Source of the DNA: Paenibacillus sp. LHD-117
GTDB lineage: Bacteria > Bacillota > Bacilli > Paenibacillales > Paenibacillaceae
Assembly: GCF_030929555.1 (NCBI RefSeq)
Contig: NZ_JAVFVT010000003.1
Coordinates: forward strand, 1-64,000
Reading direction: 5' to 3'
Length of the DNA: 64,000 nucleotides
The position numbers and the translations under genes were made by a program. This document shows, in pieces, positions 52,447 to 60,764 of the stretch (positions are counted from its first letter, which is position 1; each line of letters begins with the position of its first letter). Under the pieces are notes generated by a model. That model was not told the DNA's origin and did no database searches. It saw only the letters and a list, made by a program, of their open reading frames with translations.

Positions 52447-53541
52447 TTGAATCCAAGAATAAGGGCGGCGATCATGGCGAAATACGTCGATGCGAAACCG
52501 ATCGAGTATCCCGCCCAATCGAACGTAGCTTTCAACGGCAAAGTATTGATCTGCCCTCACGGCATCGGCATTGCCTCGTTGGCGCATGCTTTGCGCGGTC
52601 AAGGCGTTCATGCCACGTCATGCAGCTTTTACAACGACGTGTACTCCTATCTTTCCGATCTTTGCCTGAACATGAACATGCACCCCGTCAGAGTCAGGAA
52701 ATTGATAAGGGATGCCTTCTTAGAGGAAGCCATCCAAACGTACGACACGTTCCACTTCCGCTTCGGGGGGACCTTGTTCAGCGACAAACGGGATTTGAAG
52801 CTGCTTGCAAAGCGGGGTAAAAAACTGGTCGTGCACCACTCCGGGGACGAAGTGCGCCTGCTGCCGGTTGCAAGAAGCTATAACAATCCCTACGTTCGGA
52901 GAAGAGAAGCCTGGCCGGATGAGCGAATACGCGAAAACCTGAAGCTGCTTACATCCTGCGTCGACCAAGTCATCGTCAACGATCATGAGCTGCTTCCCCA
53001 TGTAGAGCCGCACTACAAGAAGGTGCATGTCGTGCCTTATGCGATCGATACCCGGGCATTGGCTCCACATTATCCGCCTCCCTCCGATTACCCGCTTGTC
53101 GTGCACGCATCTTCGCATCGGAACGTCAAGGGCACCGAATTCGTGCTCGAAGCAGTAGAACGCTTGCAAGCGGAAGGGAAGAAATTCGAATTCAAATTAG
53201 TGGAGAAAATGCCTCATGCAAAAGCCCTCGAGTTGTACCGTGAGTCGTCGATCATCATCGATCAGTTAACCGTCGGAACTTACGCGAATCTAAGCATGGA
53301 AGCGATGGCCATGGGCAAACCGGTCATCTGTTACGTCCGCGACGATCTTCGCGGCGTCTTCCCGGCCGACTTGCCGATCGTCAGCGCGAATCCGGATACG
53401 ATCTACGACGTATTGAAGGATTTGCTGGGCAGGCCGGCGGATTGGATGAGACTGGGCATGCAAGGACGGAAATTCGTAGAGCGGCATCACGACCCGGACA
53501 GGGTTGCCCGGATGTTGATCGACGTTTACAGGGGGCTTTAA
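52447..53541 (+). CDS. Glycosyltransferase, paralogue 3 of 3 (diverged acceptor half)
   Basis: 364 residues from a TTG at 52447 (GGGAGGAGAG ahead), with a 30-residue N-terminal extension absent from the other two. The donor half is well conserved (TYANLSMEAMAMGKPVICYV). The N-terminal half differs at positions identical in its sisters: FHFHFGET becomes FHFRFGGT, and GSDAR or GSEAR becomes GDEVR. It may use another acceptor or be inactive. Last intact gene of the SDR-GT-GT operon; an acetyltransferase remnant follows. Confidence 0.83.
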   Translation: MNPRIRAAIMAKYVDAKPIEYPAQSNVAFNGKVLICPHGIGIASLAHALRGQGVHATSCSFYNDVYSYLSDLCLNMNMHPVRVRKLIRDAFLEEAIQTYDTFHFRFGGTLFSDKRDLKLLAKRGKKLVVHHSGDEVRLLPVARSYNNPYVRRREAWPDERIRENLKLLTSCVDQVIVNDHELLPHVEPHYKKVHVVPYAIDTRALAPHYPPPSDYPLVVHASSHRNVKGTEFVLEAVERLQAEGKKFEFKLVEKMPHAKALELYRESSIIIDQLTVGTYANLSMEAMAMGKPVICYVRDDLRGVFPADLPIVSANPDTIYDVLKDLLGRPADWMRLGMQGRKFVERHHDPDRVARMLIDVYRGL

Positions 53542-53591
53542 CTTGACGCTTAGGCTAGGCTTACGAATCGTATAGACTGAGGAGCTGACAC

Positions 53592-53723
53592 ATGGTCCCT
53601 GTCGTCGTGGAGGAGGGGTGCACGATCGGGACCGGGGCTCATTTACCGCAATGCCCAACTAAAGGGCGAGACATTCGTCGCGGATTACGCGACCGTGCGG
53701 GAACGAGTCGACATCGGCGAGAG
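53592..53723 (+). pseudogene. Frameshifted remnant of a WbpD-like acetyltransferase
   Basis: From the ATG at 53592 the reading VPVVVEEGCTIGTGA matches RPVIVEPGCTIGTGA of the wbpD-like product. After a frameshift near 53640 the match resumes as YRNAQLKGETFVADYATVRE, then RVDIGES, against YRGAHLMRDVFVADMATVRE there. Nothing before or after is recognisable, so about 44 codons of a 240-codon gene survive. Confidence 0.75.
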
Positions 53724-53741
53724 CGTCCACCACGACGGTGG

Positions 53742-54003
53742 GTTGGAGACGGCTGACGGCATGACGCCAGAACGCGGCAACGTCTGACAGGGACAAGCCG
53801 GAATAACGTATCATTCTACCACCCCGCCGGTCTTGTCGGATTGACATACATAACATTTGCAATCGGATATGAAAGATGAAGCTGGTAATCTTCAACAGTA
53901 TTTTTCGCAGGAACATTGACCGCAGCACCTTCATTCGATAAAGTGAATTTGTATGGCTTGTACGGAACTAGTGATACATAGATGAAGGAGAATGTGATCG
54001 GAG
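53742..54003. other. Gene-poor spacer with a possible minus-strand coding scrap
   Basis: More AT-rich than its surroundings. On the minus strand, 53985-53816 reads an open, protein-like segment (KFTLSNEGAAVNVPAKNTVE, then DYQLHLSYPIANVMYV) with a stop at 53816 but no credible start or ribosome binding site. I cannot name it. It may be the end of a lost gene or chance. No promoter for the gene at 54004 is obvious. Confidence 0.25.
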
Positions 54004-57000
54004 ATGAGGAAAGCTGACCAACGCTTCTTATCGATTCCGTTGATGCTGCTGGCATTATGGCTATGGAACGGAATTCCGGCATTCGCAGCTGGCAATTTGG
54101 TTGCGAACGGCGATTTCGAGCAGACGGAGAACGGAATGCCTGTCGGATGGACGACGGAAGCTTGGATCAAGGACGATGCCGCAACCGTATACGCCGCGGA
54201 GCAAGGTGCCGCGCAGTCGGGCCAGTGGGCTGCCGCCGTTCGGAACAATGGCGACAACCACGCCAGATTTATTCAGAACGTGAAGGTGGATGGAGACAAG
54301 CTCTACCGGATCTCCGGCTACGTAAAGGCAGAAGGGCTTCGCAGTGAAGCTTACGGCGCGTACCTGTCGGTGGAAGGCGTCGCGGTCAATTATCCGCAGG
54401 TTCACGATACGGGAGGGCAGTGGTCGTTCCTCGAGTTCTACGGGAAGACGGAGAAGGACCAGAAGGAGATCGCGATCGGCGTCAGCGTCGGCGGCTACGG
54501 CAGCATTAATGCAGGTACGGGCTGGTTCGACGGCATAACGGTCGAGGAAGTAAGCGAAGCGCCCGAAGGCACAGCCGTGTTCTCCCTTGCCTCAACGCCG
54601 GTAAGCGGCGGGGAGGAAGAAAAGGCGCCGCTCAAAGTATCGATTCTATCGACGCTTGTTTATGCCGCTCTCTTCACGGCCGGGTTCGCCGTTGCGATGA
54701 ACGCATTGATCAGGCGCAAGGACAGGTTCGCGCCCGGCCAGAACATGGGCGCGCTCTTACTATTCGGAGGGTTCGCCGTCGCGCTGGCGCTGCGGATCGC
54801 CATCGGGCTTACGCATGATGGGTATGTCAATGATATCGCGTTATTTACTTTCTGGTCGGATCAAGTGGTGAAGGACGGCATTGCCGGGTTTTACCATTCC
54901 GATATTTTCGTTGATTATCCACCGGGTTACATCTACGTGTTATACGGATTAGGCCTATTGAAGGAATGGTTCGGGCTAACGGCCGGAAGCGCAGGAACGC
55001 TGCTGCTCTACAAGCTGCCCGCCATCGCCGCGGATTTGGCTGCGGCAGCCGTTGTATACCGCGCGGCGAAGGGCAAGCTGGGAGAAGCGCCGGCGATCGG
55101 GCTCGCGCTTCTGTATGCCTTTAACCCCGCCGCGATACTCGATTCGGCGGCCTGGGGCCAGGTCGACGCCGTCTTCGCGCTCGTGCTGACGCTGGCTATC
55201 GCCGGAATGGCGGACAGAAAATTCGGAAGAGCGTCGGTCTGGTATGCGATTGCTGCACTCATCAAACCGCAAACGTTTATTTTTATGCCGGTGTTGCTGC
55301 TGGCGCTGTTTTTGAACAAAAAATGGAAGGATGTCGCGATCAGCGCGTATTACGGCTTCGGTACGTTCATCGTGCTCGCTCTGCCGTTCTATTGGGGGAA
55401 CGGCGGGCTTAAAGGCGTCTACGAGCTGTACAAAGGCACGTTGTCCTCCTATCCGTACGCGACGCTTAACGCCTTTAACCTCTATGCCTTGAACGGAGCC
55501 AACTGGAAGCCGATCACCGAGAGCTGGCTGTTCCTGACTTATCAGCAGTGGGGGACGGCGTTCATCCTCCTTGCGGTCGCGGCCGCAGTCTGCTTCTCGC
55601 TGATCCGCTCGAAGCGCGGTGGTGAAGACCGTTCCTTCTACGTCGCCGCGATGCTGATCGCCATCGTATTCATCGGCGTGACGAAGATGCATGAGCGCTA
55701 TATGTTCCCTGTCATGCTGCTTAGCCTGTTCGCCTATATCCAGTCGATGGACCGAAGAATGCTGCGCGTGTTCTTCGGATTCACGATCACGAACTTTATC
55801 AATATAAGTTATGTGCTTAAGTTCAGTGTGCAGACGTCCAACGTGCCGACGGACGGCGTCGTGATCCTGTGCGCGATCGCGAATATCGGCTTATTGTTAT
55901 ACGCGATGTACGTCGGCCATGACCTGTACCGGAATCGGAACCGGCAGGAAGTCCGCCAGCTGCTGCCGGAAGACGGCAGGCTTGCCGATGCCGAGCGGCT
56001 GGCGCTGTACCGTGGCGACCGTCCGATCGAAAGCAAGACCGCCAGTCGCCGACTTGCAAGCAAGGATTGGCGGTGGATGGGCGGCATTACGGCCGTCTAT
56101 ACGATCGTGGCGCTCGTCAACCTGGGTTCGCTGAAGGATCCGGAGACCGTATGGCATCCGGCCTCCGCCGGCGAGGGCTTCTATGTCGATCTTGGCGAAA
56201 CGAAGCAGCTCGAACGATTGACGAGCTTCGGAGGCGTGGGCACGGGCACCTATACATACGAATTCGGCTTGACACCCGATGCCTGGGGCAACAAGATCGA
56301 GATCGACAACAATCATGTGTACGTCTTTGCCTGGAAGAGCCAGCAGCTGAACGTCGAAGCGCGTTACGTGAAGCTGACCGTGACGGGTGCGGGCTTTTCG
56401 ATGAATGAGCTCGGCTTCTATGAAGCCGGCAGCAAGGAACCTCTGCCGATCAGCTCGATCGTCGCCCTAAGCGACAAGGAGCCGAAGCGAGGGTCCCTCC
56501 ATCACTTGTTCGACGAACAAGGATTGATGGTCTATAATCATAATTTCATGAAGGGCAGTTACTTCGACGAAATCTATCATGCCCGTACGGCTTACGAAAA
56601 TCTCGAAGGGCTCGTCGCGTACGAGAATACGCATCCGCCGCTCGGCAAGCTGTTCATCGCGCTCGGCATCAAGCTATTTGGCCTGAACCCGTTCGGCTGG
56701 CGGATCGCCGGCACGTTGTTCGGCGCGGCGATGATTCCGCTCATCTATCTCATGGCAAGGCGCCTCTTCGGCGGAACCACGTTCGCCGTCGTTGCCGCTA
56801 TGTTACTCGCGGCGGATTTCATGCATTTCGCGCAGACGCGAATTGCGACGATCGACGTCTACGGCGTATTCTTTATTATGTTGATGTTTTATTTCATGCA
56901 CCGTTACGTCACGATGAGCTTCTATCGTTCTTCGCTGGCGGCGACGTTCGTGCCGCTTGGGCTCGCCGGCTTCGTGTTCGGATTAGGCGTCGCCTCCAAG

Positions 57001-57819
57001 TGGATCGTCTTGTACGGCGGGGCGGGCCTTGCCGTCATGCTGGCTTTGTCGCTCATCGACAGATACAAGGAGCATGCGGCGGCGCGCAGGCTGCTGAAAC
57101 GAGGCGAGGGCACTGAAGCATATAACCGAACCGAGCTGGAGCGGGCAGCCCGCCTGTTCCCGCGGAACGCGCTGTTGACGCTGGCTGCATGCCTATTGTT
57201 CTACGTCGCGATCCCGCTAGGCATCTATGCGCTGTCCTATATCCCGATTCTGAACGTGATGCAGGGCGGCTATACGCTAAAGGCGCTGGTCGACTATCAG
57301 ACCCATATGTACAGTTACCATAGCAACCTCGTGTCGTCCCATCCTTTCTCTTCTTCCTGGTGGGAATGGCCGTTCATGAAACGTCCGGTCTGGTATTATT
57401 CGGGCAGCGAGCTTCCGGAGGGGATGAAGTCAACCATCATGGCGATGGGCAATCCTTTGATCTGGTGGACGGGTTTGTTCACGATGCTGGCCGCGATGGT
57501 GATGAGCGTGAAGCGCAGGGATAAGTCAGCATACATGATCTGGATCGCTTTCCTTGCTCAATACGTGCCATGGATGCTGGTGCCGCGCGAGACGTTCCTA
57601 TACCACTATTTCGCGATGGTCCCGTTCATCATTCTAGGCGTGGTCTATTGCCTAAAGGCGATGGAAGAGAAATATCCGGCTTTCGCCAAGGCTCGGAATC
57701 TGTACGTTGCCGCAGCGGTAGCGTTGTTCATCCTGTTCTACCCGGCTCTCTCGGGCATGCTGGTGCCGAAGTGGTACGTCGACGTGCTGCTCCGTTGGTT
57801 CCCAAGTTGGTTATTCTAG
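54004..57819 (+). CDS. Double GT-C membrane glycosyltransferase with lectin-like domains
   Basis: 1271 residues. A signal peptide (1-28) is followed by a carbohydrate-binding-like beta domain (about 30-185, NLVANGDFEQTENGMPVGWT). A first polytopic GT-C module spans about 215-650, with the acidic loop GYVNDIALFTFW near 275 and FVDYPPGYIYVLYG. A membrane helix and a discoidin-like beta domain follow (about 700-815). A second GT-C module of the GT39/PMT type (about 830-1271) has FDEIYHARTAYE near 854 and NTHPPLGK near 876. Such enzymes use lipid-phosphate sugars on the outer membrane face. Followed by gtrB- and gtrA-like genes, which could supply that donor. Confidence 0.87.
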   Translation: MRKADQRFLSIPLMLLALWLWNGIPAFAAGNLVANGDFEQTENGMPVGWTTEAWIKDDAATVYAAEQGAAQSGQWAAAVRNNGDNHARFIQNVKVDGDKLYRISGYVKAEGLRSEAYGAYLSVEGVAVNYPQVHDTGGQWSFLEFYGKTEKDQKEIAIGVSVGGYGSINAGTGWFDGITVEEVSEAPEGTAVFSLASTPVSGGEEEKAPLKVSILSTLVYAALFTAGFAVAMNALIRRKDRFAPGQNMGALLLFGGFAVALALRIAIGLTHDGYVNDIALFTFWSDQVVKDGIAGFYHSDIFVDYPPGYIYVLYGLGLLKEWFGLTAGSAGTLLLYKLPAIAADLAAAAVVYRAAKGKLGEAPAIGLALLYAFNPAAILDSAAWGQVDAVFALVLTLAIAGMADRKFGRASVWYAIAALIKPQTFIFMPVLLLALFLNKKWKDVAISAYYGFGTFIVLALPFYWGNGGLKGVYELYKGTLSSYPYATLNAFNLYALNGANWKPITESWLFLTYQQWGTAFILLAVAAAVCFSLIRSKRGGEDRSFYVAAMLIAIVFIGVTKMHERYMFPVMLLSLFAYIQSMDRRMLRVFFGFTITNFINISYVLKFSVQTSNVPTDGVVILCAIANIGLLLYAMYVGHDLYRNRNRQEVRQLLPEDGRLADAERLALYRGDRPIESKTASRRLASKDWRWMGGITAVYTIVALVNLGSLKDPETVWHPASAGEGFYVDLGETKQLERLTSFGGVGTGTYTYEFGLTPDAWGNKIEIDNNHVYVFAWKSQQLNVEARYVKLTVTGAGFSMNELGFYEAGSKEPLPISSIVALSDKEPKRGSLHHLFDEQGLMVYNHNFMKGSYFDEIYHARTAYENLEGLVAYENTHPPLGKLFIALGIKLFGLNPFGWRIAGTLFGAAMIPLIYLMARRLFGGTTFAVVAAMLLAADFMHFAQTRIATIDVYGVFFIMLMFYFMHRYVTMSFYRSSLAATFVPLGLAGFVFGLGVASKWIVLYGGAGLAVMLALSLIDRYKEHAAARRLLKRGEGTEAYNRTELERAARLFPRNALLTLAACLLFYVAIPLGIYALSYIPILNVMQGGYTLKALVDYQTHMYSYHSNLVSSHPFSSSWWEWPFMKRPVWYYSGSELPEGMKSTIMAMGNPLIWWTGLFTMLAAMVMSVKRRDKSAYMIWIAFLAQYVPWMLVPRETFLYHYFAMVPFIILGVVYCLKAMEEKYPAFAKARNLYVAAAVALFILFYPALSGMLVPKWYVDVLLRWFPSWLF

Positions 57820-57843
57820 AAATTTTGCGAGGAGTTATGCCGT

Positions 57844-58848
57844 ATGAGCGGACAAATCAAATATAGCGTAATCGTGCCGATGTACAACGAAGAAGAGGTG
57901 ATCGACCATACATACGGGCGGCTGAAGGAAGTGATGGATTCCGCCGGCGAGCCGTACGAGCTCATCTTCGTCAATGACGGCAGCAGGGACCGGACGGCGG
58001 ACAAAACGGCGCTCATCGCGAGCGTCGATCCGAACGTGAGGCTGATCGACTTCTCCCGCAACTTCGGCCATCAGATCGCGATTTCTGCCGGCATGGACTA
58101 TGCGGAAGGCGATGCCATCGTCGTCATTGACGCTGACTTGCAGGATCCGCCCGAAATCATTCTCGCGATGATCGATAAGTGGAAGGAAGGGTACGAGGTC
58201 GTCTACGGCAGAAGACTGAAGCGCAAGGGCGAGACGATGTTTAAGAAGCTGACGGCGCTGGCGTTCTATCGCCTGCTGCGCAGCATGACGAACGTCGATA
58301 TTCCGCTCGATACGGGAGACTTCCGCTTGATCGACCGCAAAGTATGCGACGTGCTGCGCGGGCTGAAAGAAAAAAACCGTTTCGTTCGCGGACTGATCAG
58401 TTGGATCGGATTCAGGCAGACAAGCGTGGAATACGTCCGCGAGGAACGATTCGCCGGCGAGACCAAATATCCGCTGAAGAAGATGATCGGCTTCGCGCTG
58501 GACGGCATTACCTCTTTCTCGTACAAGCCTCTGAAGATCGCGACTTATCTTGGATTTTTCTTGTCGCTCGGAAGCTTTATCTATTTGCTCGTCGTCTTGT
58601 ACCAGCGTCTGTTCACGTCGACGACGGAAGCCGGATGGACGTCCATAGTCGCAATCAATTTGCTGTTCAATGGGATTATTCTCATTCTTCTGGGCGTCAT
58701 CGGTGAATATATTGGGCGTATCTACGATGAATCGAAAGACCGGCCGCTCTACATCGTTCGCGAGACGTTAGGGTATAAGGAGCAAGCGGCGCAAGATCGG
58801 CCGGAGCGGGCGGAAGCCCCGAGACGCGCGAATCAAGATGGCCGCTAA
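57844..58848 (+). CDS. GtrB-like GT2 glycosyltransferase (polyprenyl-phosphate sugar synthase)
   Basis: 334 residues. N-terminal GT2 domain with VIVPMYNEEEV, FVNDGSRDRT and the metal-binding DADLQDPPE. The C-terminus has two membrane helices (about 235-300). This is the GtrB/YkcC/CsbB type, which transfers a sugar from a nucleotide donor to undecaprenyl phosphate on the cytoplasmic face. It lies 24 bases after the double GT-C gene and overlaps the gtrA-like gene by 11 bases, a textbook GtrB-GtrA arrangement feeding a GT-C enzyme. Confidence 0.92.
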   Translation: MSGQIKYSVIVPMYNEEEVIDHTYGRLKEVMDSAGEPYELIFVNDGSRDRTADKTALIASVDPNVRLIDFSRNFGHQIAISAGMDYAEGDAIVVIDADLQDPPEIILAMIDKWKEGYEVVYGRRLKRKGETMFKKLTALAFYRLLRSMTNVDIPLDTGDFRLIDRKVCDVLRGLKEKNRFVRGLISWIGFRQTSVEYVREERFAGETKYPLKKMIGFALDGITSFSYKPLKIATYLGFFLSLGSFIYLLVVLYQRLFTSTTEAGWTSIVAINLLFNGIILILLGVIGEYIGRIYDESKDRPLYIVRETLGYKEQAAQDRPERAEAPRRANQDGR

Positions 58849-59284
58849 GCCGCGCGACAGCTGGTTCGTTCAATTCGTCATGTTCGGGGCGATCGGCGTC
58901 TTGAATACGGCGATCGACTTCGGCATGTTCGCGCTACTGACCTGGCTGTCCTTTCATTACGCGGCCGCGCAAGCCATCGCGTATTTGGCTGGCATGGCGA
59001 ACAGCTATCTGCTGAACAACGCGATTACGTTCCGGAGCGGATCGGTTGCGGCCGGCAACGGCAAGCCGGCGAATTGGCGGCGCCAGCTGCGCTTTCTGGT
59101 CTGGAACGGTGTTATGCTGCTGCTCTCGATCGCGTTGATGGGCGTTGCCGTTCAACTCTTTGATTGGTCCGAGTGGGCGGCGAAGCTCGCCGTTACGCTA
59201 GTCATCTTGGGCTTGAACTTTTACGGCAGCAAAAAATGGGTGTTCGCCCCCGTCCGCGCAGCCGAGACTGGAGGTCAAACATGA
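58838..59284 (+). CDS. GtrA family flippase-like membrane protein
   Basis: 148 residues, four membrane helices. FVMFGAIGVLNTAIDFGMFA, YLAGMANSYLLNNAITF and NFYGSKKWVF are GtrA-family marks. GtrA proteins are thought to flip polyprenyl-phosphate sugars across the membrane. Translationally coupled to the GtrB-like gene before it and the sortase gene after it. Confidence 0.92.
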   Translation: MAAKPRDSWFVQFVMFGAIGVLNTAIDFGMFALLTWLSFHYAAAQAIAYLAGMANSYLLNNAITFRSGSVAAGNGKPANWRRQLRFLVWNGVMLLLSIALMGVAVQLFDWSEWAAKLAVTLVILGLNFYGSKKWVFAPVRAAETGGQT

Positions 59285-59976
59285 GGAAAATAGCCGCTTA
59301 TGGTTTGGTCCTTGTTGGCGTATTGATTCTGGCATACCCGAAAGCGAGCGAATGGTACAACGACAGGCAGCAGGAAAAGCTGATGGCTCAGTGGGAAATC
59401 GCGGCTTTGGACGAAGAAGCGGGGGAGGAAGCGCGCGAACAATACGACGGACTGACGACGTTGTTCAGCGAATCCTTGGAGGAAGAGGAAGTGGACGCGA
59501 CGGAACCTGCCGTCACGGAATCTGCGGCCGCATCAGCCGAGCCGTCCGCGACGAAGGCGCCCGCGACAAGCCAGCCGAAGCAGGAGGCGATCGCGACGAT
59601 CCGGATACCGAGCATCAAGCTGAAGCTCCCGGTGCTTGAAGGCGCGACGCAGAAGAACATGAGATCCGCCGCGGCGCATTTGAAGGAAACGGCGCCGATC
59701 GGCGAGGTCGGCAACGCGGCCATCGCGGCGCACCGGATGCGAGCGAAGGGCAAGCTGTTCAACCGGCTGAACGAAGTGAAGATCGGCGACGAGATTATCG
59801 TCGAGACGCGGTCCGGCAAGTTCACCTACATCGTATACGACCTCTCTATCGTGGAGCCGTCCGATGTCTCCGTCCTGAATTACAATAACAAAGACAAACG
59901 TCTGACGCTCATCACTTGCGACCCCGTCGTGAACCCCACGCACAGACTTATCGTCCATGCCGCGATGGAACAATAG
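59281..59976 (+). CDS. Class D-like sortase
   Basis: 231 residues from the ATG at 59281 (overlaps the gtrA-like stop). An N-terminal membrane anchor (MRKIAAYGLVLVGVLILAYP) and an acidic, Ala/Pro/Thr-rich stalk (about 45-105) precede the sortase beta-barrel (IATIRIPSIKLKLPVLEG). Catalytic residues: H151 in AAHRM, C213 in LITCDPV and R222 in THRLIV. It would cleave sorting signals and attach proteins or pilins on the outer surface. No LPXTG-type substrate is adjacent. Confidence 0.92.
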   Translation: MRKIAAYGLVLVGVLILAYPKASEWYNDRQQEKLMAQWEIAALDEEAGEEAREQYDGLTTLFSESLEEEEVDATEPAVTESAAASAEPSATKAPATSQPKQEAIATIRIPSIKLKLPVLEGATQKNMRSAAAHLKETAPIGEVGNAAIAAHRMRAKGKLFNRLNEVKIGDEIIVETRSGKFTYIVYDLSIVEPSDVSVLNYNNKDKRLTLITCDPVVNPTHRLIVHAAMEQ

Positions 59977-59982
59977 GTTCGA

Positions 59983-60005
59983 GTTCAAAAGCGGACTTTT
60001 TGAAC
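59983..60005. repeat. Collapsed copy of the MITE-like element
   Basis: GTTCAAAA-GCGGA-CTTTTTGAAC keeps only the two ends of the element at 20029, followed by the same AACCTCT flank seen at 38142. As RNA it would be a small hairpin after the sortase gene and might act as its terminator. Confidence 0.65.
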
Positions 60006-60053
60006 AACCTCTATAACAGCGGTTCTAACGTGCCCATTTTGCGCATAGACAGC

Positions 60054-60081
60054 ACCATTGACCCGCCCCCTTCATATGATA
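60054..60081 (+). promoter_or_regulatory. Sigma-K promoter of gerE
   Basis: ACC at 60054-60056, a 16-base spacer, and CATATGATA at 60073-60081 fit the sigma-K consensus (AC, N16-17, CATANNNTA). gerE is a known sigma-K gene in Bacillus subtilis. Confidence 0.8.
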
Positions 60082-60143
60082 AGTTGACTGTATCCCTTGA
60101 CCTTGTTATACCATAAAAACCCGAGCAAGGAGGGGTGACATCT

Positions 60144-60368
60144 TTGAAGGGAAGCGACCACAAGAGCAAGTTTTTACTGACGCATCGTGAACGAGAGGTA
60201 TTCGAGCTGCTGGTACAGGACAAAACGACGCGGGATATTGCGCAACAATTATTTATCAGCGAGAAAACCGTTCGCAATCATATTTCCAACGTGATGCAAA
60301 AATTGAACGTCAAAGGTCGTTCGCAAGCGGTTGTCGAGCTGATTAAGCTTGGGGAGTTACAAATCTAA
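60144..60368 (+). CDS. gerE: Spore coat transcription factor GerE
   Basis: 74 residues, exactly the length of Bacillus subtilis GerE, from a TTG at 60144 (AAGGAGGGG ahead). A lone LuxR-type helix-turn-helix: LLTHREREVFELLVQDKTTR, LFISEKTVRNHISNVMQKL and VKGRSQAVVELIKLGEL. It acts in the mother cell late in sporulation, activating and repressing sigma-K genes for coat proteins. A GTG at 60135 is in frame but inside the ribosome binding site. Confidence 0.96.
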   Translation: MKGSDHKSKFLLTHREREVFELLVQDKTTRDIAQQLFISEKTVRNHISNVMQKLNVKGRSQAVVELIKLGELQI

Positions 60369-60582
60369 CATAATCCAGTCTCTCCATTCAAGTTTGTCGG
60401 GGCGAAAGCCCTTACTGCACCGAATGGTACGAAATGACTAAGGCGGCATAGCTGATATGCTGTCTTTTTCTTTTTGCAGGGGTAACAAACTTTACGATCG
60501 ATGCCGGTTACACTCCTTCCTCCTCCATGGTGGCTGCGGCCGCAGCTGAATGGCCCTGACAAAACCAAACATACCCGCTTCT

Positions 60583-60764
60583 AACGGTTGCCAGTGCGCT
60601 TATTTCGTCTTAAACGCCATTCTCAAAATTGTAAAGGTTGCCAGCGAGCTTATTTCATCGAAATCAGCCCCATTATGCCGTTTTAGTGCCAAATAAGCTC
60701 CACCACAACCGTAATAATTTCAAACCAGCCCAAAAGACGCATTTAGCCTCACTGACAACCGTTA
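60583..60764. repeat. Nested inverted repeat of four AACGGTTGYCAGYGNGCTTA-like units
   Basis: Two direct units (60583-60606 and 60633-60657: GGTTGCCAGNGNGCTTATTTC) are followed by two inverted units (60691-60713, AAATAAGCTCCACCACAACC, and 60741-60764, ATTTAGCCTCACTGACAACC). Unit 1 pairs best with unit 4 and unit 2 with unit 3, giving one long nested stem. No coding capacity. Confidence 0.7.
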
